A stretch of DNA of 64,000 nt from Trifolium pratense (taxonomy: Eukaryota > Streptophyta > Magnoliopsida > Fabales > Fabaceae): contig NC_060064.1 of assembly GCF_020283565.1 (NCBI RefSeq), positions 8,360,266-8,424,265 of the forward strand. The letters run 5' to 3'. Positions 1 through 11,545 of the stretch are shown one piece after another. The translations under genes and the position numbers were made by a program. The notes under the pieces are model-generated. The model saw only the letters and a list, made by a program, of their open reading frames with translations, made no database searches and had not been told where the DNA came from. How positions within the stretch are numbered: the stretch's first letter is position 1; every line of letters begins with the position of its first letter.

Positions 1-1317
1 TGTGTTAGTGTAAAATAATTTTATATTAATAGTATATATTTTTTTAATCACTTTCCTAAATATATAACAACAACAAAGACGTTTTAAAGTATTTATATCG
101 ATGAGTGAAATTGAACTCAAATATTTTATATATGATACGAGTTGAGTTTGTGAATTAAAAAACTATTATCAGATGAATGTATATAAAATTGATGGTAGAT
201 TTTAAATTTCTGGAGACTAACTGGAATTTTTATATATCATGAACAAACATTTTTTTGATAAACATTTTTTTAATAAACATGGAATTTAATTATTATTTTT
301 ATATCGTATGATCTAAATCGACAGATAATAACTCATGCAAAAATATTTCTTAGTATACTTTTTTTGGAAGGATTGGTTTCTACAATTTTATGAGTATATG
401 TATACTATACATATTTAAATATATGGAAAATGCGTTTCTTAATCAAGAAGGATAAAAAAAATCCAATGGCAAATTATTGTCAAAGACTAAGACATGGATG
501 GCTGCACCTTTTTAAGAAGAGGATGAAACAAAATGACCATTATATGCACAATGCCTTTTCTATCATGCTTAATCACCCATTTTAGCGACCTTCCTAAAAA
601 GCACAATTAATCAATCTTTTTCATACTAGTACTAAAATATAATTGACCTAAACAAAAATGCTTTTAAATTTTCATGTTAACTTATCTTATCTATAATAGT
701 TCTTTTTTTTTTATCAAAATCACATCACTAATTTCTTACTACTTTATTTTTCATCCATTTATCTTTTTTTATGTATACATACACTATTCCCTCATTAGTC
801 ATTACGTATCTTATAAGATGCAAAAATACTACTCCAACGTGGGGTATGAAGCTGTTTGTGACCGTAGCATTTTATAACTTTCAAAAAGATGACAAAATGA
901 ATTATAATGTTTTTTTTGTTGCATGCGCCTAACTTTTGCTTTTGGACTTTTGTTGGAATCAAAAACATTACATATGTATACACCCATTTTCCTTTTTCAT
1001 TTCCAAATTATAAGGTAGATCTGTACTTGTCTTGGGTAGTTTTAAGTTTTAAGAAAGTTTTTTATTTTATTTTTATTACAAGCAGTAAATGGTATTTTAA
1101 TAACATTAATTTTTAAGAAAGTCTTTTTTTATTATACGCACTACATAGGCTTATGCGTAGAGACACCCTATTATTATAGGGGGTAGACAAAGAAATTCCC
1201 CTATTTTTTTTGGTCAAATACTCAAATACGCATCATGTTTAAGAGCGAGCGTTCGGCCCATATTTGAGAATGAATATAGTTGAGGACATATGTTTAGTTG
1301 TTTACCCCTTGAAAATA
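1..1317. other. AT-rich intergenic DNA, no gene seen
   Basis: Open frames here are short, low-complexity and rich in Phe, Ile and Tyr, as expected from AT-rich non-coding DNA. I see no splice-joined coding potential, RNA gene or clear repeat before the foldback element that starts at 1318. Confidence 0.6.
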
Positions 1318-1571
1318 GATGTTTTTTCTCCCGACCCCCTGATTCTTTTATACCCCTCAATATTCTAATTTTGCCTTTGCAGAAAAATTCAGTTCTCAGA
1401 AACCGAATTTTTTCTAGTTCAAATTCAGAGTAAATTTTGGTTTTTAGAAACCGAAATTTATTTTCAAGGCAAAAAAAAAACTTCGGTTTCTGCGAACCGA
1501 ATTTTTCTGCAAGGGCAAAATTGAAAATTCAGGGGTATAAAAGAAACACGGAGGTCTAGAGAGAAAACATC
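1318..1571 (+). mobile_element. Foldback MITE, Mutator-like, copy 1
   Basis: A 254-bp element starts GATGTTTT and ends AAAACATC, with long imperfect terminal inverted repeats, so most of it can fold on itself. It is flanked by TTGAAAATA (1309-1317) and ATGAAAATA (1572-1580), a 9-bp direct repeat with one mismatch. A 9-bp target duplication is typical of Mutator-like elements. The interior carries several inverted pairs of the TTCGGTTTC/GAAACCGAA type. A second copy at 2085-2341 has its central part in the opposite orientation. It has no coding capacity. Confidence 0.8.
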
Positions 1572-2084
1572 ATGAAAATATACTCCCTCGCATTCTTATC
1601 TCTAAACTATAAGTTTATGATATTTTAAGTGTGTAGAAGTGCGTCAAAAAAGTGTGTAGAAGTAAAAAAAATTGAATTTCGAACTCCGACCTCTATAATA
1701 ATATTCTTAGTCGACACCGATTGAATTATAGTATTATGAAACAATGTTATTATCTATTGAAATAAGGGTTAAATGAATTGCAGGTCGTTGATTTAAATCC
1801 GGAAAAAGGAGAAAAATATTAACTTGACAAGTACGGTAATTATTAATTTTAGTGGTTTAAAAAAAGTGTAATGTAAATATTACTAGAGAATGTGACTGGG
1901 AAAAAATGGAAATGGTTGACGAAATTTCTGAAAATGTGATGAAATTAAACTTAGTGGTATAATTGAACCAATATAGGGGTATATTAAGAATCTGTGGGTA
2001 ACATGGGCCAATATTTTTGGCCCATTTTAATTTTTGCCTACACTTTCTGAAGCGGACTTTAATTTGCATCTCACATTAGAAAAA

Positions 2085-2341
2085 GGATGTTTTCTCTCCC
2101 CACCCCCCATGAATCTTTTATCCCCCCTGAATTTCCAATTTTGCCCTTGAAAAAACTTCGGTTCGTAGAAATCGAAGTTTTTTTTTGCCTTGAAAACAAA
2201 TTTCGGTTTCTAAAAACCGAAATTTACTCTGAATTTGCACTAGAAAAAATTCGGTTTCTGCGAACCGAATTTTTCTGCAAGGGCAAAATTGGAATATTAA
2301 AGGGTATAAAAAATTCATGGGAGGGGGGAAGAGAAAACATC
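2085..2341 (-). mobile_element. Foldback MITE, Mutator-like, copy 2
   Basis: This 257-bp element starts GGATGTTTTC and ends GAAAACATC. A perfect 9-bp direct repeat TTAGAAAAA flanks it (2076-2084 and 2342-2350). Its central segment is the reverse complement of the centre of the element at 1318-1571, so the two are opposite-facing insertions of one family, about 510 bp apart. Open frames through it on both strands are by-products of the palindrome. Confidence 0.85.
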
Positions 2342-2350
2342 TTAGAAAAA

Positions 2351-4400
2351 TTATCGTTTCTCCCTAAGGCTCTCCCCCACCCCACACCCCGCCCAAAAAG
2401 ACTTTTATGTCCATGCAAAATAGTTCGGAATTTATTTTTCGAACTTTTACCAGTGTAAAATATTAATTTCAACAGCAAAAAAATTTCGAAAAATACGTTC
2501 CGAACTTTTTAAGGCAAAAAAGTATTTTTCAAGAGAATAAAGAGTCTTAATTGGGGAGAAGACAATTCACATTAACTATTGTCTCTTCTTTCAAATTTAT
2601 GAATTGCACAAACTATTAAGAAAATTTCTCTTTAAGCCCTCACATTTCGTCCAACGCCCCCCCCCCCCCCAAACCTAAAAAATACCCCTTGATTATCTCA
2701 ATTTGTTTTGGATACTACGTTACAAATTGGGTATATTTTAGGATCTTATGTTCAGAAATCGCTTAAATTCAAGACCTATGTTCCGAAGGGTGAATTATAG
2801 TTAACGATCATAACAACAGGGACAAATTCAAGGTGTGGCAAGGGTGGGCTTTGGCCCCTCCCTCCCACCCCTAATGTTGTATATACTATATTTAAAGTTG
2901 TTATTTTATACATAATTATTATTAATTGACTATAATTTCTATTAATAATCATAGTGTAAATTAATTCCGATAAATAAATCAATGTAAAATAGTTTTATAT
3001 CGGTATAATTTGATCTCTATTTATATAAATTACAATTAAATTTTATGTAATATTTATTAAGAAAATGGTCAGCCCCCGATTTGATTAGTTTCTGGATCCG
3101 TCCCTGCATAACAACAACATAAGAAAACTACAGATTTCTACATATCAATCTAGTTTGGAACCTACGTTCATAAGTTCGGATCCTAGGATAAAAACATATT
3201 TCTGAATTTAAATTCCAAAACATATAGGTAAATAGACATGCTTTAAAATTTTAAAAAATGGTTTAAAACATTCATTATCTGTTCGGAACCTACGTTTCAA
3301 AATTATAAAAAAAATCTCAAAAAAAGCTATTTTGTATCCAAAGTTACAAAATTATGCGTATTTTTGAACCTATGTTCCAAAATAACCTTAGAGGGAGGTT
3401 CCAAAATAACCTTAGAGGTAATATCATAAGTTTTGAGGCCAGAAGAGCAATTTTCAACTATTAATTTCATTTCATTTTCTTCGCACAAAAAATGACATGT
3501 TCTATAAATAAATATTTCAGAGGTCGTTTTGAAAATTGGTATTTTTATATGATTAAGAATTGTAAAAAAAAAAAAAAAAAAAAATCAAATATAGGTAATT
3601 TTTAAATTAAAACTACTTTAAAAAATAAAACTATCTAGTAGGACAATTTTTGCCTTGTATGTGGATTAAATTCAGTCAACAATTACAGTAAAAAAGTTTT
3701 ATTTAATAATGATGTGTTCGAAATTTCATTTCATTAGCCAAACATATAATTGCATAATGTGAGCTGTGTGAGATGGCAGCCGACAAATACTGCTACATGA
3801 TTTCACAATATGATCTTGCTGATCATGTAACTGATAATGGTTGACTGGTATATAGTAGAGGATTACCCATTCCTTCAACACAAGGAAGAAGTGACATTTT
3901 CCTTCAAAACCTTTTTTTTTTTCCTTTCTTTCTTTCTAGAACTCTCAAATCTTCTTTCTTGTTTTTTGAATTTATTTTTTATGCATTTACAATAATTATT
4001 ATCTATATTTTAAGGAGTTAGGATCCTCTCCATTTCCAATTCTTTCCATTTCCTCCATTATTATATAGTTTTGGGAATATAAATGCAAAAATGTGACATC
4101 AAGTGGGTCCAAATGTCATTTATAATGACTTGTCTATGTACATAGTCACGTCCCCACAGGAAAAAAGGTAATTAAATTATAAATTTAATAATTTTTTTTT
4201 TTTGGGAAATTTTATTTTTTTTTGACGAATTTATTTTGGCATATTGTTGTTGCTTCCATAAATTGTGTTTTTATATTTAAATGAATATATAAAATTGTAA
4301 GAGATAAAATAAAATAAATTGATATGGATTTTAATTTTTTTGACTAAAAATAAAAGATATTCATTCATTCAAACTGATAGAGTACATCGATGTAATACAA
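2351..4400. other. Gene-free stretch with low-complexity tracts
   Basis: No gene is supported. The stretch holds a run of 14 C (2657-2670), several degenerate copies of a TTCGGAACCTACGTT-like motif between about 2700 and 3380, a 24-bp tandem duplication (3374-3420, GTTCCAAAATAACC core), and poly-A and poly-T tracts. The segment near 2835-3110 ends in GGATCCGTCCCTGC, a sequence often seen at plant DNA-transposon ends, but I could not define an element. Confidence 0.5.
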
Positions 4401-4616
4401 ATTCAAATTTGCTAAAAACAAAAAGGATGAATCTGCAAACAAACTCACAGCATCCATGTTAATAGCATAAAAACGGCAAATTACATAAGCCTACATATAT
4501 GACTATATTGAAGTGTCTGGAATGTCCATGCCCCCAGATCTGCAGCGTTTATGACACAAAAGTCGACATTGGATAGATTTGTACTTGATCGGATCTAATC
4601 CTTCAACCTGAAACAA

Positions 4617-4712
4617 ATGAACACCGCACAAAGACGGGAAAACAAAATACACCGCACAGAGACGGCACAACAGAATACACCGCACAAGGACGGGATAACA
4701 AATAACACAAAA
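4617..4712. repeat. Minisatellite, about three 30-bp units
   Basis: Three tandem units of about 30 bp share the core ACACCGCACA-(A/G)AGACGG followed by an ACAA-rich spacer. The units differ by a few bases, so the array is old. The short open frames over it on both strands simply translate the repeat. The flanks (4440-4610 and up to about 4830) resemble dispersed repeat sequence but show no clear termini. Confidence 0.7.
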
Positions 4713-5094
4713 CCAAACAAATATGTGAAAAATCACACTTATTTAATAACGAGAAAGAAAAAACAATTTGGAGGGGTGATTTTAGGTCAAGATTTGACCT
4801 GAAATCACACCTCTTTGATAAACTAAGAAGAAAAAAAAAGGTGACGGCTAGGGTTAGAACTTATGAGATGAGAGAAAAAAAATTCATTTTATAACTTGAA
4901 CATTAAAGAAGAGAACTGATATGGATTTTAATTATTCCTTCTAATTTTAATCAAATCTTTAACACTAAGCACACGTAATAATACAAAATATAGCATATAA
5001 TGTGAATTGTTTTGTGGTGCTTTGAGATATAATTTGGGCTGAACGTACCAAGCCTAAAGTCATATATATCCATCGACTCAATGCCACATCCATT

Positions 5095-5310
5095 GGACTA
5101 TATATATATACAACCCTCAACCACCTCTTAAGGTATATGCTTTCACTGTAAACTCAATCTCCACCTTAAACATTATACTGACTGAGCGTCAGAGCGTTAT
5201 ACTCCCTCCCCCCCCTCACCATGTCCGACCGTCTCCATTAATTGCCCGAATTCCGACCTTCAACCCGGAGCATCCTTTCACTAATCCACCACTGTGAGTC
5301 ATCTACCTCT
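5095..5310 (+). mobile_element. LTR-like fragment of a Ty3/gypsy element (tentative)
   Basis: A TATA-like tract (5100-5110) is followed by a CAACC-rich leader. Then comes ACTGACTGAGCGTCAGAGCG at about 5177-5196, a C-rich segment and CGACCGTC. In plant gypsy LTRs the U5 region often shows an ACTGACTTGAGCGTCGGAG-type motif followed by a pyrimidine-rich tract. I see no second LTR, primer-binding site or coding domain nearby, so this would be a solo LTR or fragment. The family is inferred from memory. Confidence 0.4.
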
Positions 5311-5613
5311 CTTTTATCCTCTTCGTATATAATTTCGAGTTCTGTTCAGAACAATATCAATTTTCATAATTGCTAATTGATTAACGTTTTTAACAATTAA
5401 TTAAAGGTTTATAAGTTAAAAATTGCTATATGAAATGAAGTGCATACAATTACTCCTTTAAAATTAAACTATATATAGCTAGAGAGAGCACAAAAACCCA
5501 ATGGTTAAATGTGTGAATCACTTTACAGCTTGAATCAAGGCAAATTGTGTTTACCAATTACTCTTCAATAGCTGAAAGATGAAACGTGGAAGATAAGTTG
5601 ATGCAGTGGAGTT

Positions 5614-5631
5614 GCATGCATGCATGCATGC
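5614..5631. repeat. (GCAT)n tract, first of a pair
   Basis: A tandem run of about four and a half GCAT units. It contains overlapping CATGCATG, the RY/Sph core bound by B3-domain factors, but its microsatellite nature makes function doubtful. A similar tract lies at 5793-5810. Confidence 0.7.
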
Positions 5632-5792
5632 TGCTATTGCTGCGCTAATATTAGTGATTGTGTGTTGAAAATTAAATTCAACGACCATGTTTGGCCAGAA
5701 ATGGAATATAAGAAATGAGATATATAAAGATGCTCCAAAATATTCAACGAGAAATAGAGCAAACTCAATGTTCTCGCATGATATGACATACA

Positions 5793-5810
5793 CATGCATG
5801 CATGCATGCA
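5793..5810. repeat. (ATGC)n tract, second of a pair
   Basis: A tandem ATGC run about 160 bp from the matching tract at 5614-5631. No gene lies close enough on either side to call it a promoter element. Confidence 0.7.
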
Positions 5811-6608
5811 TACACGGTTTTGTCTAAAGATCCAACAATAAAACAACCTCATCAATGGAAATGATAGATACATTAGGGGACAAGGACACTCTTATTTATC
5901 CCAAACCAATTTTTCAATTCATTTCTGACCCAAAAAGTTTGCTTTAAATAATTAATCCAACGTGTGGGCCAGTATTTTGGAGCCACAGCTTAAGGATGAA
6001 AGACTTGGATAGGCACAAATCCAAATCATATTTTATTTGGACGCACACACACTAATACAAAAATTTAAATAAAAAACAATATAGTCAAATCAATCAACAT
6101 CATTTTATTTTTTTTTCTTTAATTTTTGTTTGTTTGTGGGTGTTGCCTAACACCTCTTATTTATATTTATGCCTGTAAAAGAATTTTCCAAGCTAAGGAC
6201 GTTTTCTAAGTGTCATAAACTTTTTTTTTAATATTTTAAAAATATTGATTACATAAATTTAAAATAATTATACTACTATTTTTAACAGGAACATTAGTTA
6301 GCATGTGAAAATTTGATTTTACCAATGGTACCAAAGTCTAAAGAGTACATGCATGTGGTTGGACATTATGTGTGTGTATTAGCATATGTTTATGTTGTTT
6401 TGGAGAGTATATAGAATTGTTTCTAGACCTGATTCTTCCGTGAATAGTATAGTACTGATTCTTGTACTGAATAGTACGGTGCATGTTGTATTTTTGTTTG
6501 TTACTTTATTGTCATATAACATTTCTCTTTTAATTTATAAGGTTTAACGTTTGGCTCATGCGTAATATAATTATCTCTGATAGAATTTGAACATGTCACT
6601 AACAATAA

Positions 6609-6795
6609 ATTGGTCTAAGTAGTAAGAGTCTGGTCCCTTTAAACATGTGGTCAGGGATTCGATTCCTGACTAATGCGTGTGGAGAAAATTCGGTTGGAAG
6701 GGGAGAACTCATCTTGTGTGCCCAAAAGATTTTCCGATTGAAATTAGTCATCGCTAATGGTGGTGAAAACTTCATACCAATATCATGATGTTAAA
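6609..6795 (+). mobile_element. tRNA-derived SINE, family S1, copy 1
   Basis: The head is tRNA-like, with TGGTCTAAGTAGTAAG as a candidate A box and GATTCGATTCC as a B box at about 6656-6666. A body follows that includes ATTAGTCATCGCTAATGG, and the tail is A-rich. A diverged copy with the same order of blocks lies at 34,009-34,191. There is no coding potential. Assignment to a pol III SINE rests on the B box, the size of about 190 bp and the repetition. Confidence 0.65.
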
Positions 6796-6959
6796 AAGGG
6801 AACATCTATGATCCATTAAAATAACTCGAATGTACCGGTACATTAAAGTTATGTGTGATGGTACGAGTCTTAAAGGCCCAATTCAAATATTTGGGTCTAG
6901 CACCGAAGAAGTCTACTTTAAAAGGAGAAAACAAGCTCAATTGCATCCTAACAAATAGA

Positions 6960-8820
6960 ATGAGTTTTTTTTTTTTTTTTTTTAACTATATATAAAGGAA
7001 TAAGTACAATATATAGGTATTCTATCAACTTAGTAAGGTACATATAGTATTAAACCTAAACAAAAATCAAATCAAGTCAAACTCAGTTGAACTATCTAGC
7101 AATATACCACCCGAAACTATTTAGCTAGCTATACAATCAAACAGATTAATACACCATTTACTAAGAGAATGAGTGTTAGAAAAGAAATATTGCAACACCA
7201 CACTTTGAGTTCCCATCACCGTCTAGGTGATCCCTCTTGTTTTACGTAGAAAGTTACAATGTTAAACTATTACTACAAAATTGACATTTCGTGAACGAAA
7301 AAATATATTATACTATGAAGAAAGTATATATAAAATAAATTCGGTTTCGTTGTTATGGAGTCAGGGTGTGTCTAATATGAATGACATCTCAAATTGAGTT
7401 AGCCACTTATAGATTCGTTTTTAATGTTTTAATAAGTGGTTTTGCTACTGTATGTAGCTAACTTCACATAAAACTTCCCCCCATTTTTGTAGTGAAGAAA
7501 TGAAATATATTTATCAATTAATTATAGTATATATATAGTGCAATTAAACCTAATAATTTTTGAAATATATATACTTAGCATAATATTTCATAAATCTCCA
7601 TCATCACTTAAGCCAAGTCATTTATAAAATTTTAGCCTTTTAAAAAAAATAGACCTGAATGAAGCGAAATATTATAGGGGTATGTTTACTTCTTATATTT
7701 CTTGTTCTTATTTTAATTTCAATTAATAAACATTAAAAATAATATACAGATTCATAATTTGCTCATCATTTTATTTTATAAATTTTTTTTTTTCCTAAAA
7801 AAGCATTCTTCTTAATTTCCGTTGAGTTAACATGTTATAGTTATGAATTTTTTCATCAGTGACTAATTTCTGTTGCAATCTTTCCTTTCAACCAAACTTT
7901 ATTGATATACAAGCAGAATCAAGTATCAAGCTCATTAGTCATTATCCACTTTGATCAATCTATTATTTTGTTCTTTATCTTTTTTTTTTATCACAATTCA
8001 CTGCACAAGTTTTTCATCTCATTTTTCGCAATTTAAAATGAACATTTATTTAAATATAAAATTCCAAAATATTTTTATAAAGTAAACTATCATTATTACT
8101 GTAGTTATAGTACTAGTATTAGTAAATGTGTAGGTAACCTATGATCTTTGCTATTTTGCGGTTGTGAAGTGTATGTAGTTCAATTGTAATTAATTATTTT
8201 CTGGCAAATATTAAATATATACAAGGAAATTTAATTTTGTGACATATAGGTTGGTGTAAGTGTAACTCCTTGTTTGTATTTGCATAGTGTTACTTTGCAG
8301 ACATGTCGCTTTGATGCTTTGAATGCATCCCACAGTGAAGGGCCATGCCAATAATATATGTATGACATACCAATTTAATGTTAATTTAGTGAGTAACAAG
8401 AGAACAAAGAATAGTTTACAATCGGAGGCATGGTTCGATTCTCTGTAACTGCGATTGAAAGAAGGCTAAAATGACTTAATGTTATAACTGACTTCCGAAT
8501 CAGATGGGCAGTTCAGTGGACCAAATATTGTGGTGAAGAAAAAAAAATTAACAATTTTCTTCCACTACAACTAGCTTGGTTAAAAGCACGCGAGATTTTA
8601 TTAGACCTAAAAGCAGTGTGATTGTATCACTAGTAGTTTTACTAGTAAGCAGTGATGAGATCAGACACAACAAGTCTTGAAGGTAGTGGTAAGGCTCCTA
8701 TGGAATATATAAATTAAATTCAGACTTCTTATTTTGTTTTTGCTGAATGGACAAAACAAACTACAGCTTAATTAAATGGTTTTTTTAGGTTTAGAATTGA
8801 TAAACACACTATGTAAATTT
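6960..8820. other. AT-rich intergenic DNA, no gene seen
   Basis: A T-rich tract (6966-6983) is followed by AT-rich sequence with no coherent coding frames, RNA gene or clear element. The 62-codon open frame on the minus strand at 8211-8399 has no recognisable domain and no splice context. Confidence 0.5.
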
Positions 8821-8822
8821 TA

Positions 8823-9177
8823 ATATGGACCACTTCATCAAGTCATGAATAATATTATAATGAATACGAATTTTACAAAATTCACCGTTGAATTCAAAGT
8901 TTATATCGTATAGATCATCCATAGAAAAATTTAGAAAAATTGAAAATCATTTGATATGTTATTGAGACACATCAAGATTAACGGTTTATTAAATAACGTA
9001 AATCTTGATGAGTCTCAATAACATATGAAATGATTTTAAAAAAAATTTTAAAAATTTATGGATGATCTATACGATATAAACTTTCAATCCAACAGTGAAT
9101 TTCGTAAAATTCATATTCGGTAGATTACTTGTCCACGGTAGACCATTTATAAAGGTGGTCTACCGTAGCATTAGCCC
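8823..9177 (+). mobile_element. Foldback MITE, family F2, copy 1 (limits approximate)
   Basis: This is an AT-rich inverted-repeat element. Inner arms contain TATCGTATAGATCATCCATA (about 8905-8924) and its complement near 9058-9080. The right end carries a short hairpin, GGTAGACCA/TGGTCTACC (about 9139-9166). The same sequence occurs in reverse complement at 10,392-10,735. The termini are judged by comparing the two copies; I found no secure target duplication. Confidence 0.65.
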
Positions 9178-10391
9178 CATATTTAACTTCTATTATATGT
9201 TTCAAATATAGAAGAGGGATTATAGTAGTATATAGTATCTTAGTTAATGCATATAAGTATCTATCAATGAATGAAGCATCAATTTAATTGTTAACTTATA
9301 TACTATTTCAATTTAGTCTTAAAATATATAAACATGGTATATGAAATTTGTCGATCTAATCTAAATCTATTTTGCTATTTTGACTCATAGGTTTTGGTTC
9401 TTAGCAGTAGTTTTAACAAAGTTCACCGGTAATTGACCAAAGATATTGATCTCAAGTAGTTAACAGCTCTTCTTAAGACGAATTATTCGGGAGAATTGGA
9501 GTTCAACTCTTGATGGGAATAATTTTTGGCGAGGTTTTACTTATCTGGCGGTCGAACTTCGACATCTCATTATATATATGTAGGAGCAGTTTTTTTTGTT
9601 GTTAAAATTTGGTATCCGATCCAATGCTTGGCTAATTTAAGAAGACTAATTTCACCGTTCAATTGTGAGACCCCATTTAAAACCAAATTTTTATTGGCTC
9701 TGTATGGAATAGTCTCCTGAAATTGAATAAAAATTAAAGACATTAATAGAAACATACTTCAAGATCTGAAGCCAACATCACTTAAACCAATCTAAGTGGG
9801 TTAAAAATTTAGCAGTGTTAATCTCATATTACGGTCAATTCATAATGACCAAACTTTTTTTACAATTAAAAAATGCTAGGTAAATATAAATAATGTTTGT
9901 TTCAACAGAGAAAATTTCTTATTTTTTTTTTTTCGACTTTCTTTAGCTTGACCCTTTACTATTTGATTGATATGGTTTATTATTAAATCACACAAAATGT
10001 GATGTGATATTTTAATTTAATGATAAAATTTATTGAACTATCGATAAAAATATTTTTTGATATTATGAAAAAATATGTTATGGTGATCCAATGTGATTTT
10101 GCAAATATCATCTTTAGAAAATTACATTGGGTCAAATACCTCCCATAAGGAGTACTAAATATAAGAAAGTTTTTTTTGGCGCCTTATAAATTTTTCACAA
10201 GCTCTATTTTTACTCTTCCGCTACTTAAATAGCGGATATTATAAAATGAAAAATTTGAGAAAAAAAAAAAAACCATCTCCTACTTAAATAGCGGATGATA
10301 TTTAAGAAATTCATTAGGCGTCAAAATTAAAGAACATAAACCTAATACAAATACAATTAAGTTTGAGTTTCAAGTTCCAACCCAATCCAGG
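9178..10391. other. Intergenic DNA between two F2 elements
   Basis: No gene is supported. The 61- and 64-codon open frames at 9526-9755 overlap on opposite strands and match no family known to me. A short duplicated motif, CTACTTAAATAGCGGAT, occurs near 10,221 and 10,282. Confidence 0.5.
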
Positions 10392-10735
10392 CTAATGCTA
10401 CGGTGGACCACCTTTACAAGTGGTCCACCGCGGACAAATGATCTACCGAATATGAATTTTACGAAATTCATTGTTGGATTGAAAGTTTATATCGTATAGA
10501 TCATCCATAAATTTTTTAAATTTTTTTGAAAATCATTTGATATGTTATTGAGACCCATCAAGATTTACGTTATTTAATAAATCGTTAATCTTAATGTGTC
10601 TCAATATCATATCAAATGATTTTCAATTTTTCTAAATTATTCTATGGATGATCTATATGATATAAACTTTTAATCCAACGATAAATTTTGTAAAATTCAT
10701 ATTATTATAATATTATTTATGACTGATCCACCATA
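10392..10735 (-). mobile_element. Foldback MITE, family F2, copy 2 (limits approximate)
   Basis: Reverse-complement relative of 8823-9177, beginning GGCTAATGCTACGGTGG with a GGTGGACCACC-type hairpin near 10,400-10,430. It carries the same inner arms (TATCGTATAGATCATCCATA at about 10,490-10,509). Together the copies form an inverted pair separated by about 1.2 kb. Confidence 0.65.
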
Positions 10736-10774
10736 AACAACTTAATGAAATAATCCATATTAGAATTTACCATC

Positions 10775-10804
10775 CAATCTAATCTAATCTAATCTAATCT
10801 AATT
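10775..10804. repeat. (AATCT)n microsatellite
   Basis: About six tandem AATCT pentamers, with one imperfect unit at the left edge. Confidence 0.85.
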
Positions 10805-11360
10805 AGGGGCTGAACAAAGAAAAAAAAAAACGGAACAAGATTTTTGTACTAATAATGGGTCCTGGATATATACAATGATGTTATTGTTACACAGCTCAGC
10901 TATAGTAAATGGATGGACAGTTCCAAATCCAATCATGATGTGAATGAACGAACAATTTGAGGTGGTTGAATAGTCATATTGCAAAGTGATGTATATAATG
11001 TAGCACACCACACCCTAGTTAGTCTAGCATAGAGCCCAACAATAGGAAAAGATTAAACAAACAACTGTCAACTATACTAAACCAAAGTTACTACCAACAG
11101 TTTCAGATTAGCCCATTCATTCGCAACATTGAAGTTTGTAGATAACACACAAACAGAACAGAGATAGTAGTATAGTATAGGGTGGGACAGTAAACTTAGT
11201 ACAGATTTGATAGGTCAGCTATTTTATAGAGAAAGTGTTAATGTGTGTGGGGCTGCTGCTAGAATAATCAACTTTTAACTATTCACATGTAAAGAAACTA
11301 CTACAGTAGTAGATGAGGTTCAGGCTTTTGTTGCTGCTTATGATACAGATTTAATAATAT

Positions 11361-11545
11361 TACGAACCCACTTGAGTTGATCTGGTGGTATTGACTTGAG
11401 TCCTTAAAGTATGATCCTTTTAAGGTATCAGGTTCGATTCCCTCTGGTGCCAATTTCGGTGACTAAACCCATACAGAAAATAAAAACTTTGGCTTTAAAT
11501 GAAGCTCCTCGCAAATAGGCGGTAAAATTGATTCTCTTAAATTAG
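11361..11545 (+). mobile_element. tRNA-derived SINE, family S2
   Basis: The sequence has a tRNA-like head, with TTGATCTGGTGGTATTG as a candidate A-box region and GGTTCGATTCC as a perfect B box at about 11,432-11,442. The block CAATTTCGGTGACTAAACCC follows, and the element ends near GACCGG. I recall this arrangement from dispersed legume repeats. No second copy is seen in this window, so the limits are approximate. Confidence 0.6.

Noticed and set aside
4617..4712. Possible CRISPR-like array because of regular 30-bp units
   Set aside because: The units are directly abutting, similar along their full length and without distinct spacers, in plant nuclear DNA; it is a minisatellite.
11432..11442. 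B-box-like GGTTCGATTCC as a true tRNA gene (similar boxes at other SINE copies)
   Set aside because: No clover-leaf can be drawn: acceptor and anticodon stems do not pair. It is better explained as a tRNA-derived SINE.
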